From NCBI GenBank assembly GCA_963758025.1, contig CAVWUA010000027.1, positions 10,217 to 74,216 on the forward strand: a stretch of DNA of 64,000 nt. The letters run 5' to 3'. Under the pieces are notes generated by a model, which worked only from the letters and a program-made list of their open reading frames with translations, did no database searches and was not told the origin of the DNA. Below, in pieces: positions 53,573 through 62,250 of this stretch. Position numbers and translations under genes: made by a program. Position 1 is the stretch's first letter; every line of letters begins with the position of its first letter. This DNA comes from CAVWUA01 sp963758025 (GTDB lineage: Bacteria > Planctomycetota > Planctomycetia > Isosphaerales > Isosphaeraceae).

Positions 53573-55105
53573 TCACCCGTCGTCGCCGTCGGGAAAGAGC
53601 GGCGTCGGGCGGTCCTTGACCGGGAGCTGAGAGAGGTCGATATCGGGCGGTTCGAGGCCGTGGCGGCGGGCCATCTCGGTCAGGCAGAGGGGTTCGATCA
53701 TCGACTTCCAGCGCCGCAGGCCGGGGTGCTCCGCCTTGACCTTCGCGGTGATCTCCGCCTGCTCGGCGTCGGTGAGGGTCTGCCAGTGGTCGCGCAGGGC
53801 GGCCTTGCGGGCGGCGGCGGCACGGGTCGTGGCGCGGGCCTCGGCCTTCTGGCGACGTTCGGCCTCGGCGGCCGCGCGGTCGGCGTCGACCGCCTGGGTT
53901 TTGGCGGCGTTCTTGTGAAACTCGCCCGGGGCCTGGTAGTCCGCGCGAATCGACGCGACGAGGTAGCCGGCCGGGTTCTTGCTCACCCGCTTGTCCTCGT
54001 TCTGCACGAGCCAGTCGAAGACTTCCAGCTTGGTGCGCACGCGGATCGGCGGGTGGGACGCGAGGAGCGACGCGGCGGCCTTCGCCGAGACGCCCCGCGC
54101 GACCAGCGCCGCGCGCAGGGCCGCTTGCTCGGCCTCCGGCTCGGGCGCCGGCTCCACCTGGTCGCGGACCTTCGGCCCCCGGATCAGGAGGATGCGCCAC
54201 TGGCCTCGGCCTTGCCACGAATACCGCTCCTCCGGCGTCAAGGGCTCCAGAAACCCGAGCGCCTCCAGCTCGTCCAGCGCGGGCTTGAGCCGCCGCTTCA
54301 GCTCGGTCGGCTTGTAGGAACGGCTCATGCCGATGTGCTCACACGCGAGCACCTTCAAATCAAAGTCGAGCCGGTCGCGGCGATAGAACCGCTTGTCGAG
54401 GAAACGGAACATCCGCTTGGTCGTCGGCAGGCGCAGGCGGAGGTAGAACTCCAGATCAAGCTGCTTTAAATTGCCGCTTTGGAAGCTGCGGAAGATCACC
54501 TCGTTCCAGCGGAAACTGGAGAGGGGTTGCGGGTCGGCGCCTCCCCCTTTCTTCCGTTTGCCCGGGGCCGGCTTGCGGCGCTCGCGGTCGTAGAGGCTGA
54601 CGTTCTCCAGGATGTGGAAGTTCTCATCGACCCAGCTCTTGGCCGCGTTGTCCCACCAGGCGTTCTCGTACATCAGCACGACGCCCACCCAGCGGTGTAA
54701 CGCCTCCTCCACCCGCCGGTAGCTCGGGCCGGTCTGCGGCCAGCCCAGAAGCTCGATCAGCTCGTACCGCGAGAAGGAGACCTTCGGGTCGGTGAAGTTG
54801 TTCCGGCGCTTCGTTAACTGGATCAAACCGACGATCACCTCGTCATCCACCGCCGCCGGCAGGCCGTGCTTCGAGGGGGCCATGATCGTCAATCGCCGCA
54901 CGATCGGCACCCCGTCGCGCTGGTCCAGACGGTCCTCGAACACCAACGTCGTCTGCCCGTCCGGCACCCGATCCGTCAGCGCGGCGATCGGAAACTCGGC
55001 CAGATTCAATTCATCCTTGAATGCAATGTTGGATGGCGCGTCGCCTTCTTCAATCCGCTCAACCTCTTCAAACAGCTCAATCGGCGTATCTTGTTTTTTC
55101 GCCAT
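53573..55105 (-). CDS. repA: Plasmid replication initiator protein (RepA/RPA type)
   Basis: 510-residue replication initiator that should bind the adjacent iterons and open the origin. The N-terminal half resembles the replication initiator protein A family: FPIAALTDRVPDGQTTLVFED, RRLTIMAPSKHGLPAAVDDE, FSRYELIELLGWPQTGPSYR (winged helix) and RLPTTKRMFRFLDKRFYRRD. A second winged-helix-like part (ELKRRLKPALDELEALGFLE) follows. The C-terminal third is Ala/Arg-rich and helical, with no recognised motif. The frame is open to 55177; MAKKQDTPIE at 55105 is chosen on family-like composition, with only GGGG upstream. The iterons lie 5' of the gene. Confidence 0.85.
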   Translation of the reverse strand: MAKKQDTPIELFEEVERIEEGDAPSNIAFKDELNLAEFPIAALTDRVPDGQTTLVFEDRLDQRDGVPIVRRLTIMAPSKHGLPAAVDDEVIVGLIQLTKRRNNFTDPKVSFSRYELIELLGWPQTGPSYRRVEEALHRWVGVVLMYENAWWDNAAKSWVDENFHILENVSLYDRERRKPAPGKRKKGGGADPQPLSSFRWNEVIFRSFQSGNLKQLDLEFYLRLRLPTTKRMFRFLDKRFYRRDRLDFDLKVLACEHIGMSRSYKPTELKRRLKPALDELEALGFLEPLTPEERYSWQGRGQWRILLIRGPKVRDQVEPAPEPEAEQAALRAALVARGVSAKAAASLLASHPPIRVRTKLEVFDWLVQNEDKRVSKNPAGYLVASIRADYQAPGEFHKNAAKTQAVDADRAAAEAERRQKAEARATTRAAAARKAALRDHWQTLTDAEQAEITAKVKAEHPGLRRWKSMIEPLCLTEMARRHGLEPPDIDLSQLPVKDRPTPLFPDGDDG

Positions 55106-55280
55106 CGCTGCCCCAATCGTCAAGGTCGATGGGAGGTCGTGTGGTTTTCTTCTGTTTTGGAAAGAAAACAACAACAAATTCCGGCGGAACGCCGGTGTTT
55201 GTCTTTAGTCTAAAGCAAAAGTCTAAAACAAAGTCTCCGGGACGTAAACCCTTGAAAAAACACAACTTCCAGAAGCTAAG
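55106..55280 (-). promoter_or_regulatory. Leader of the rep gene with direct and inverted repeats
   Basis: A/T-rich compared with its surroundings. AGTCTAAAGCAAA at 55207-55219 is repeated as AGTCTAAAACAA at 55220-55231, and AGTCT recurs at 55232-55236. The first copy overlaps the palindrome TTTAGTCTAAA (55204-55214). A short hairpin (CCGGC/GCCGG near 55183-55197) follows. These look like operator or origin-protein sites next to the iterons. Confidence 0.5.
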
Positions 55281-55987
55281 TATGTCCGGTGTAACGGTAC
55301 TGGTATGTCCGGTGTAACGTGAGTGCACACCCTAAGTATGTCCGGTAGAACGGTAAAAGTATGTCCGGTGTAACGTGAGTGCACGCCCTAAGTATGTCCG
55401 GTGTAACGGTAATGGACACCTGCATCGTATGTCCGGTGTAACGCTAACGTGCTTTTGTCCACCAGGTGCATGATTTTGACGAAGTATGTCCGGTGTAACG
55501 TGAGGAACTTTCGTTCAGAAGACGTCCGCCCCGGCCAGATATGTCCGGTGTAACGTGAGGAACGTCTGTTCATTAGGTCTGGCGAGGGGTTCGCGAAAGT
55601 ATGTCCGGTGTAACGTGGGGATGTTCTGTCCAGCGGAGACCGGGGTTCTCCGGGGGAAGGGTGTCCGGTGTAACGTGAGGAACGCCCGTTCATTCCGGAA
55701 CGGGACGGTGTCGCGTCTCGCGCCGGCGATCTCAAATGGGGGCGGGGCTCCCGGAAAGTATGTCCGGTGTAACGGTACGGAGCCTCGCGGGGGCAAAGTA
55801 TGTCCGGTGTAACGGTAGCGGGCTCCCGGCGGACCGGGCTTCCGGGGCGAAAGTATGTCCGGTGTGACGGTAAATCGCCGTCGAGACGCCCCGAAGTATG
55901 TCCGGTTTAACGGTAAATTCACCCTGGAAACGGGCCAAAGGCGGAGACCTTCGGGGAGCGCGACGCGGAAGTATGTCCGGGCCATCG
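55281..55987 (+). repeat. Iteron array, 15 copies of a 16-base repeat
   Basis: Consensus TATGTCCGGTGTAACG. Exact copies start at 55281, 55304, 55360, 55393, 55428, 55485, 55540, 55600, 55759 and 55799. Variants start at 55337, 55660, 55854, 55897 and 55972, the last strongly degraded. All are in the same orientation. Start-to-start spacing is 23, 33, 23, 33, 35, 57, 55, 60, 60, 99, 40, 55, 43 and 75. Iterons next to a rep gene mark a theta-type plasmid origin and also control copy number. Confidence 0.93.
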
Positions 55988-56441
55988 GTACCGTCGAGGA
56001 GCCGAGTCGTCCGCATCGCCGGGCCGGGGTCTGACGTGGCGGAGCGGCAGACGGCCCTGGAAGGCCCCTGGGAGCGTTTCAGGACACGCGGACGTGATTT
56101 TGCACGTCCGACCCCCGCGCGGCCCTCCTGGGCGATCCTGAGCGTTCTGGCGAAGAGGGCAGAGCAGGGGGGTGGCGGGACCGTCTCGACTCGGGAGCGC
56201 TTCAGAATGACCGCGCCCCAGCCTCGGCCGAGCATCCCGACCCTGAGCGCGTCATGATCCCGCCGGCTCATTGGCGGTGTCGATCGTCTCGCCGCCCACC
56301 GCCTCCAGGTCCTTCTTCTACGGAGGTCGAGGCTCCGCTCTGAAGGTCGAAACCCGGCCGTGTTCAAGCTTAATATGGCTCAAATTTCCTCGACGGCCAT
56401 TTCCGATCAGCGCCTACGTCATTATGAAAGTTCTTGGCGAT
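55988..56441. other. Intergenic sequence beyond the iterons
   Basis: About 450 bases with no supported gene. I see no clear DnaA box. It becomes A/T-richer from about 56360. This could be the far side of the origin, but nothing in the sequence proves it. Confidence 0.4.
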
Positions 56442-56470
56442 TTGATCAAACCAGGCCAGGCTTGTATAAT
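56442..56470 (+). promoter_or_regulatory. Strong sigma-70-like promoter
   Basis: TTGATC at 56442-56447 and TATAAT at 56465-56470 with a 17-base spacer, in an A/T-rich island. It points to the PIN-domain remnant that starts 17 bases downstream. Confidence 0.7.
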
Positions 56471-56486
56471 ATAGAAGTAATGAAAT

Positions 56487-56699
56487 ATGAATTACAAAAA
56501 TTCACGAAGCGAAGTCGAACCTCTCGAAGCTCATTTGTCGGTGACGATTCCGCACGCTCTCGCCGTGCAGGCCCTGGCCGATGTCCACCGCGACCCATTC
56601 AACCGCATGCTCATCGCCCAGGCGAAGCGCGAGGGCTTCAAGCTCGTCACTCGCGACCCGAATATGCCGCTTTACGGCGTGCCTCACATTGTTGCCTGA
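56487..56699 (+). pseudogene. Truncated PIN-domain (VapC-like) toxin remnant
   Basis: 70 residues holding only the C-terminal half of a VapC-like protein: HRDPFNRMLIAQAKREGFKL (the catalytic Asp region) and VTRDPNMPLYGVPHI. Complete members are about 130 residues. The first 15 or so residues (MNYKNSRSEVEPLEAHLS) do not look like the family, and the N-terminal catalytic Asp is absent. No antitoxin gene is adjacent. Confidence 0.65.
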
Positions 56700-56829
56700 G
56701 CCGAGCTTCCCCAGATAAAGGGAATTATCTCCGGCAAAAGGGGAGAGGTCCATGCGTGCATGAGAAAGGGGGTTATCCTGCATAAACCTGGTGGCAGTAA
56801 TTGCGTGTATGCAATGCATGCATGGGACG

Positions 56830-57075
56830 TCATACGGGGTTTGCTCGTTGGTACCGCTCTTCGATTTCCCGCCGCAGGTTCTCGTACACGGTCAAACTCG
56901 TTCTGAGTGCGTCGCGGGCAATGGAGCGGCGAGTTGTTGCCAATTCCAGATTTGGCAAGCCCTGAGCGTGAAGGTCATTTGCCTCCTTCAATTCGCGAAC
57001 GGCATCGGCGAGCTGGTCGAGTGCCTCGCTCCTGAGCTCATCTAGTTCCTCGTCCGTCAGCGGTCGCGATGGCAT
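56830..57075 (-). CDS. Small hypothetical protein
   Basis: 81 residues, charged and helical (LTDEELDELRSEALDQLADAV at its start without signal peptide). No family recognised. A CCTTGGTG stretch precedes the ATG, not a convincing ribosome site. It is the middle gene between the toxin remnant and the sigma-like regulator. Confidence 0.5.
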   Translation of the reverse strand: MPSRPLTDEELDELRSEALDQLADAVRELKEANDLHAQGLPNLELATTRRSIARDALRTSLTVYENLRREIEERYQRANPV

Positions 57076-57212
57076 GAGTCACCAAGGGAAAGAGGTTAGA
57101 GATTCGAAAAGGCAGTTGTATGGCCAGTAATCCGACCAATGGCGGCTGACCAACTGAGTTGCGAGGCTCCGCGAGTCCTTCCGCGGAGCCATTCGATTAT
57201 GGAATTAGGAAA

Positions 57213-57752
57213 TCAGCACATCGCAGCCTGGACCTTGCGTCCGACATTGCTATTGCGGATTTGGCTACGGAGACGGCAGGTGCGGCTTTTGAGGCTCTCG
57301 ACGGTGACCCCATGACGAGCGGCGACCTCGGCGTAGGAGTAGCCCTCGGCGAGCATCCAGAGGACTCGCCAATCGGTCTCGCGGACGGATTGGCGAACCA
57401 GTCCCAGGAGTTCCGATGTGGCAACCTTAGCCACATGGTCCTCGCACAGCGGCCCCCGTCCCTGCACCAGGGACCGCACGCTCTCACGCCGCATAGAACG
57501 CCGACGCTCGGCGAAGCGCTCCGAAAGTCGGATGCGACGGCGATATTTGGCGGCCCGATTGCAGCACAGGTTTTCGAACTGGCCACACAGGCTCACCGAG
57601 TCCATTGACCGGCCGCTCAGACCGAGTTCGTCCACGCAGGCCGTCAAGGCGTCATCGTGGCCGAACGAGTCGGGGTTGGCCGCTCGGCTATCACCAGCCG
57701 ATTGAAACCGGAGGAAGTCATTCCACGGGAATGGCAGGGCACGGGCGGGCAT
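57213..57752 (-). CDS. Sigma-70 region-4-like regulator
   Basis: 179 residues. The C-terminal half is a clear sigma region-4 helix-turn-helix: RVLWMLAEGYSYAEVAARHG and VTVESLKSRTCRLRSQIR. A region-2-like part is not obvious, though the Arg-rich stretch KYRRRIRLSERFAERRRSMR is helical. GAGGAGAA lies before the ATG at 57752; the frame is open to 57896. It could be an ECF-like sigma factor or a HTH regulator. It lies 165 bases downstream of the GHKL gene. Confidence 0.65.
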   Translation of the reverse strand: MPARALPFPWNDFLRFQSAGDSRAANPDSFGHDDALTACVDELGLSGRSMDSVSLCGQFENLCCNRAAKYRRRIRLSERFAERRRSMRRESVRSLVQGRGPLCEDHVAKVATSELLGLVRQSVRETDWRVLWMLAEGYSYAEVAARHGVTVESLKSRTCRLRSQIRNSNVGRKVQAAMC

Positions 57753-57917
57753 GATGGTTCTCCTCGACTGTTGCGGGCCGTTGTGGCACCGCGGGAGAAG
57801 GGTCGGACGAGAAGCTTGCCGGGGCTGCGACCGATGTCCCCCGACCTCGGGGACGCTGTGCCGCGAGGTCGGGTCGGATGACATCGGTCGAGCCATGACA
57901 GGCTCAAACGACTTATG

Positions 57918-58412
57918 TTACTTGAGGCCGAGCTGGGTCGCAAGGTTCTGGGACCACTGCCTCCGCAGCATGTCGAACGTACGTTGCAGCTCTCCTTCAC
58001 CGTCGTTGGCGGTCATCGCACTCTGGGTGCGTGCCAGCGAGAGCAGGAGGAGTTGGAGGCCGATGACGGTCTCCGAGCACCGGGCGGCGAGGTCGGGTTC
58101 GAGCTCGTCATTCTCGCCGGACTGGTTGACCTGGATAGCCCGCTGAGCGAGCAAGCTCACCGGTTCGTAGACGTGCTTGAAGAAAGGGTGAGCCGTATTA
58201 ATCGTCAGGATGATGCGGCCATACTTATAATCCACATGATAGAATGGCCAATAGTCGTCATGCTTGAAGACGGTGATGTAGCGGGAGGTCTTGACCCGCT
58301 GGTATGCCTCCTCGTCCGTCTCGCCTTCACGCTTCAGGCCGACCGCCAACGCCCTGAGGTTTTGGTCGAGTTGGGCCTGCTCGTCAGCGTCTCCCGTCAT
58401 GAGGCTGGTCAA
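57918..58412 (-). CDS. C-terminal part of the GHKL ATPase or separate small gene
   Basis: 164 residues, TTG-initiated if separate, with an ATG at 58400. Contains SRYITVFKHDDYWPFYHVDY and IILTINTAHPFFKHVYEPV. This style of sequence follows GHKL domains in related long proteins, so it is probably the original C-terminus cut off by a frame change. There is no ribosome binding site, which argues for that. Confidence 0.5.
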   Translation of the reverse strand: MTSLMTGDADEQAQLDQNLRALAVGLKREGETDEEAYQRVKTSRYITVFKHDDYWPFYHVDYKYGRIILTINTAHPFFKHVYEPVSLLAQRAIQVNQSGENDELEPDLAARCSETVIGLQLLLLSLARTQSAMTANDGEGELQRTFDMLRRQWSQNLATQLGLK

Positions 58413-59837
58413 GTGCCGTAGCCTGGAGTGACTCCGACTCGTTGGCCCTCCGCTCGGCCTCGGTCATCCGCTCCTTCGCCTCTTTCGCCCCGGCCGCACG
58501 CTCGGCCCAGTGCTGCTCGATGCTCTTGCGGACGCCCAACAATTCGTCCTTGATTGTCTCGCGAATCAGCTGTGCAGACATAACCCTTGGGCCGGACGCC
58601 CTGCTTGTTGACCGCCACGCCGAATGCCTCGTCGAGCTCGGCGGGAAAGTCGACTTCGAGACGCCACCATGAATCGCGTGTATTCGGCTTCCCCACGATG
58701 GCGGCCATCGAGCCGATGTAGACCTCGCGGTCGCTCCTCACGAACGAGATGCCCCGGTTGTCGAAAATTTTCAGGTCGTTCTTCTGAACCTTCTGGGGGA
58801 GTTGGTCCCACTCAGCCACCGGCAGGCGGTAGAGGCGGACCTCAGCGGTCGCGTGCTTGCCGCTGCCTTCCTCGATGGGGATTTTGAGGGACCAATGGTG
58901 GACGATTCGGCTCCGCTTCTCGTTTAGCCCTTCGACACGCGTGTGCCATGCCGACTCCATCCAATAGGTCGGGTCGAACGGTTCGACGCGGCGATTGTTG
59001 ATGTAGAGCTTCAGCCCGCGGGCCAAGTGCCTCCGGTAAACCCGGCCCATCTCCTTGGTGGCATCGTCCACGAGGGTGGATGCCTTCCGGTGCGACAGGC
59101 GGTCGCACTGCGGCATGTAGACGATTGTTCCGCTCGGCCCGATAAGCTCCATCAATCGGCCCGGGTCATCCACGAGCAGGTCGATGGGCTTCTGGGGGTT
59201 GCGTGGTTCGGGGTAGGAGAGGGGCTTGACCAAGATGTTGTGGACGTCCGCCGGGAAATCGCGACGGAAGACGGGTTCGGGGAGATTGACGACGTTCTTG
59301 GTATCGTTGCTGATTTCGTTGACGTCCAGCGTCATGTTGTAGATGGCACCGCGTTCCTGCCACGAATAGACGTCGAGCACCGGGCCGAGGCTGAGAGCCG
59401 CCGTCTTCATGCCCACGCCGTATCGGCCGATGCCCTCCCGGTTTTCGAAGCACATCGAACCGCCGAAGGCCATCGCGGCCCTCAAGACGTTGGGGGCCAT
59501 CCCCGCCCCGTTGTCGTAGACCAAGGCGTCGATGACGTAGTCGCCCCGTCTTGCCGGTCTGATTGAAGTAGACGCGGACCTCGGTGGCTCCCCACTGAAT
59601 CGCGTTGTCGACGTGCTCACAGATGGCCGACGTCGTGTCGTTGTAGCCCATGTCCCGGAGCGAATTAATCAGAGTCTGGCCCAGGAAGAGCGGGACATTC
59701 GCCCCTTCCTTGATGATGCGGTTCAGTACCGTCCTGGCACCCCTCGGGGCGTCCGGGCCCCACTTCGGGACGAATTGGGCGTCCGGGACGCCCGTGGACT
59801 GGTCGGCGGCGTTCGTCGGCGAATCGATTTGCGACAT
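57918..59837 (-). pseudogene. GHKL-fold ATPase (Hsp90/MutL/MORC-like), split by frame changes
   Basis: The ATPase motifs are present: AICEHVDNAIQWGA (E..DN motif, first frame), LVYDNGAGM (DxGxG motif, second frame) and EGIGRYGVGMKTAALSLG (lid). The S5-like part is in GISFVRSDREVYIGSM and AFGVAVNKQGVRPK. Three frames are needed: 59837 to about 59545, then 59545-58585, then 58585-58384; a fourth (58412-57918) may belong to the same protein. Start MSQIDSPTN at 59837. Such stand-alone GHKL proteins occur in bacterial defence and repair neighbourhoods, but no nuclease or helicase partner is seen here. Confidence 0.6.
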
Positions 59838-60073
59838 GGTCAACCTCTCTGTCTGTGGCCTCGGCAATGTGCGAGGCCGGAGGAGGATGCGGGGCGGAAC
59901 CTACCGCCTCCACCTAATAGGGTGGGGGACCTCTCCGCTGGTTGCACAATTTTTTCTGAATTCGCCAACACCTCAACGCGTGCCGCCCCAGCCAGGACTT
60001 GGGGACGTGGGCGGCGGCCTTACGAACGTAGGCTGCCGCGGCGAGGATGGCTCGCTCGTTCTGGCGTTCCGAA
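59838..60073. other. Intergenic region upstream of the GHKL gene
   Basis: 236 bases without a gene. It includes the T-run ATTTTTTC (59950-59957), within GCACAATTTTTTCTGAATTC. I see no convincing -35/-10 pair. Confidence 0.4.
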
Positions 60074-60827
60074 ACATAAAGGCCGCTTACAGGTCGGTTG
60101 CCCCTTGACGGCAGAGACCAGCGGATCTCCTTGAACGACCGTTTTCCCGAGACCGCTTCCCGGCGTGGCGAGGCGGGGCCGGAGGGGGACGCGGACGTTT
60201 AGCGGCGGGGGTTGTTGCCCAGGCGGTTCAGGAGGGACTTCCAGGAGGATTGGTTCTGCTGCTCCAGGGTGTTGAGCCGGTTGAGGAGCCAGGAGGTGGC
60301 GTCCTGGGGGTTGCCCGATGAGGACTCGGCGGGGGGGACCTTCAGCGGGGGGGGCTTGGGGAGGCTCGGCGGGGAGGCGGCAGGGGGCTTGGCGGCGAAA
60401 CGCTGGCGGATGTCCTCACGCAGGGCGTGAAGCTCCTGCTGGATCAGCTCGACCTGCGCGTGGTGCTGTTCGAGGGTCTGCTCGTGGTCCTCGTGCAAGA
60501 CGCGGACGGCCAGGACGACCTCGCGGCGGAACTCGTCCTGGCGGCGGAGCATCTCGCTCTGGGTGGCCTGGATCTGGCCCATCATCCAGGCGAACAGGGC
60601 CGTCTGAGCTTGCTCGGGAGGCAGGCCCGCCAGCTCGGGGGGCAGGGCCGCGTGGGGGCTGGCGGAAAGCCACGCGCCGGGCTGGTCCCGCGCGGCGATC
60701 TGGGTGGGGATCGTGTCGTCCCTGTCGGGCGTGGGGGGGCGACTGTCGGGCCAGCCCCGTGCCCGGCGTGACGGCCGGTTCCAGTTGCACCGTGAATCGT
60801 TCCGCGCCGATGGTCAGCCGATCGCGG
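60074..60827 (-). repeat. Long inverted duplication, copy 2 (FHA gene 3' fragment)
   Basis: Inverted, nearly identical to 16849-17601. The boundary lies at CCGCGATCGG on one side and TTTATGT on the other, beyond which the two copies share nothing. Confidence 0.9.
60199..60827 (-). pseudogene. Truncated FHA-protein gene
   Basis: Carries only the end of FHA2, the proline-rich linker, coiled coil (MMGQIQATQSEMLRRQDEF) and tail. The open part (60199-60585) is 128 residues. Compared with the full gene it has E to L, T to K, P to S and D to N changes and one extra C in the GTCGCCCCCC run, which breaks the frame. No upstream part of the gene exists here. Confidence 0.85.
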
Positions 60828-61215
60828 AGCCTGGCTCGTGCCTCCGGGATGCCGTTGAAACAGGGGGATCATCGACCACCTTGCCGTTTACCGACCGTTG
60901 CGGGAGCAGTCCATTTCGCACCGGAAACTAGAACTATCGGAAGCCCGTGACGTCTCTCAAGAATTTGCACTGTGGCGCGAACATCTCCGGGAGGTTTGGC
61001 GTCTAGTGGGGCATATGAGGACGGGGTCAGTGAAAGCCCCGCCGGGATCAATCGAGGTACCGAGACGACCGAGGTGATGATGCTCCGCGAGTGGAGTTCT
61101 ACAAGCGGCGAACGTGAGGGAACGGGCCGACGCGCCGGTCAACCGGCGAATTCGTTTCCGGTCCATCCCCTGCGCCTGTGACGCCCCGGTTGCTCATTCC
61201 TTGATGGTCTGCCGG
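60828..61215. other. Region between the FHA fragment and the tRNA array
   Basis: About 390 bases with no supported gene. It probably contains the promoter of the tRNA array, but I cannot point to a convincing -35/-10 pair. Confidence 0.4.
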
Positions 61216-61247
61216 GGCCCGGTGTCACGCGACAGCCGGGCCTTTTT
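61216..61247 (+). terminator. Rho-independent terminator just upstream of the tRNA array
   Basis: GGCCCGGTGTC (61216-61226) and its complement with one bulged base (61231-61242), a four-base loop, then TTTTT (61243-61247). It points in the same direction as the tRNAs and ends nine bases before the first one. It may stop read-through from upstream or act as an attenuator. Confidence 0.65.
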
Positions 61248-61256
61248 CGTTTGGAT

Positions 61257-61328
61257 GGGTCGGTAGCTGAGATGGTGTAGCGGCGGCCTGAAGAGCCGCA
61301 GACGTGGATTCGAGCGCCACCCGACCCG
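61257..61328 (+). tRNA. tRNA-Phe(GAA)
   Basis: Acceptor GGGTCGG pairs with CCGACCC. Anticodon stem GCGGC/GCCGC with loop CTGAAGA. The T stem has one mismatch. First gene of the array; no CCA is encoded here or in the other members. Confidence 0.8.
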
Positions 61329-61336
61329 CTGGAGAC

Positions 61337-61407
61337 GGCCCGTTCGTCTATCGGAAGGATACCGCCCTTTCAAGGCGGAGATGAGGGTTCGATTCCCTCA
61401 CGGGCTG
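61337..61407 (+). tRNA. tRNA-Glu(TTC)
   Basis: Acceptor GGCCCGT with ACGGGCT (first pair G-T). D arm TCGTCTA is glutamate-like. Anticodon stem CCGCC/GGCGG, loop CTTTCAA. Confidence 0.87.
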
Positions 61408-61459
61408 CTCGGAGGTGAGCGATGAACGGAACCAAACGCACGGCCCTCGGACGACTCCC

Positions 61460-61531
61460 GGGGCCGTGGTGTAACGGCAGCATGGCGGACTTTTAATCCA
61501 CCCGGTGGGGGTTCGAATCCCTCCGGCCCCA
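61460..61531 (+). tRNA. tRNA-Lys(TTT)
   Basis: Acceptor GGGGCCG/CGGCCCC. Anticodon loop CTTTTAA; the anticodon stem has one C-A mismatch. T loop TTCGAAT. Confidence 0.85.
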
Positions 61532-61539
61532 TCCCGGAC

Positions 61540-61610
61540 CGGCCCGTAGCTCAGCGGCAGAGCGCTCGGCTGATAACCGGAAGACGAAGGTTCAACTCCT
61601 TCCGGGCCGA
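61540..61610 (+). tRNA. tRNA-Ile(GAT)
   Basis: Acceptor CGGCCCG/CGGGCCG, classic TAGCTCAG D arm, anticodon loop CTGATAA. The outermost anticodon-stem pair is a mismatch. Confidence 0.87.
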
Positions 61611-61627
61611 TCGAGAGACATCCTTTC

Positions 61628-61700
61628 GGGACTCAGGTGTTAGTGGCAGCACGCCCGGCTCTTAACCGGGTCGGTGAGGGTTCGAGCCCCTCGGGTCCCA
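61628..61700 (+). tRNA. tRNA-Lys(CTT)
   Basis: Acceptor GGGACTC/GGGTCCC. Anticodon stem CCCGG/CCGGG, loop CTCTTAA. T arm GAGGG/CCCTC. Confidence 0.88.
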
Positions 61701-61710
61701 CTCGGTGATG

Positions 61711-61782
61711 GCACTGGTCGTCCAGCGGCGAGGACACCGCACCCGTAATGCGGTGACGTGGGTTCGAGTCCCACCCGGTGCT
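61711..61782 (+). tRNA. tRNA-Thr(CGT)
   Basis: Acceptor GCACTGG/CCGGTGC. Anticodon stem CCGCA/TGCGG, loop CCCGTAA. T arm GTGGG/CCCAC. Confidence 0.87.
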
Positions 61783-61816
61783 CTCGGCTTCTTTGACAAT
61801 TCGGCGTCGGCAGCTT

Positions 61817-61887
61817 GTGCCCATGATGTAGCGGCAGCCTGCCGCCTCGCCAGGGCGGACGTGTGGGTTCGACTCCCGCTGGGCACT
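61817..61887 (+). tRNA. tRNA-Gly(GCC)
   Basis: Acceptor GTGCCCA/TGGGCAC. Anticodon stem CCGCC/GGCGG, loop TCGCCAG. Discriminator T. Confidence 0.87.
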
Positions 61888-61896
61888 TGAGCGATT

Positions 61897-61969
61897 CGGG
61901 GTGTGGGAAAGCCTGGCAATCCGCCTGGTTCGGGTCCAGGAGGCGCCGGTTCGAATCCGGCCGCCCCGA
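61897..61969 (+). tRNA. tRNA-Pro(CGG)
   Basis: Acceptor CGGGGTG/CGCCCCG. Anticodon stem CCTGG/CCAGG, loop TTCGGGT. Discriminator A. Confidence 0.88.
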
Positions 61970-61980
61970 CTCTCGACGAT

Positions 61981-62056
61981 TCCGGTGGAGCTCATGCTGG
62001 TATAGAGCGCCCGGTTGTTAACCGGGAAGTCGCAGGTTCGATTCCTGCCGCCGGAG
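61981..62056 (+). tRNA. tRNA-Asn(GTT)
   Basis: Acceptor TCCGGTG/CGCCGGA. Anticodon stem CCCGG/CCGGG, loop TTGTTAA. Discriminator G. Confidence 0.88.
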
Positions 62057-62076
62057 CTGCCAAGTGATCGTGGAGT

Positions 62077-62160
62077 GGAAGGGCAAGCCGACGGGAGACG
62101 GCACCCGACTCGAACTCGGGCGAGCGCTGAGCCTTGGGGGTTCGACTCCCCCTCCTTCCG
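62077..62160 (+). tRNA. tRNA-Ser(CGA)
   Basis: Acceptor GGAAGGG/TCCTTCC. Anticodon stem CCCGA/TCGGG, loop CTCGAAC. It has the long variable arm of class II tRNAs, and discriminator G as expected for serine. Confidence 0.88.
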
Positions 62161-62177
62161 CCTTCTTCGGAACGACC

Positions 62178-62249
62178 GTGCCCTTGGCCGAGCGGCAGAG
62201 GCACCGGCTTCCCAAGCCGGACAGGCGGGTTCGACCCCCGCAGGGCACT
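62178..62249 (+). tRNA. tRNA-Gly(CCC)
   Basis: Acceptor GTGCCCT/AGGGCAC. Anticodon stem CCGGC/GCCGG, loop TTCCCAA. Confidence 0.88.
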
Positions 62250-62250
62250 C

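Noticed and set aside
55281..55987. CRISPR-like array
   Set aside because: Repeats are 16 bases with spacing of 23-99 and no cas genes; next to rep they are iterons. The frames with RYTGHT and LHRTYF peptides are simply translated iterons.
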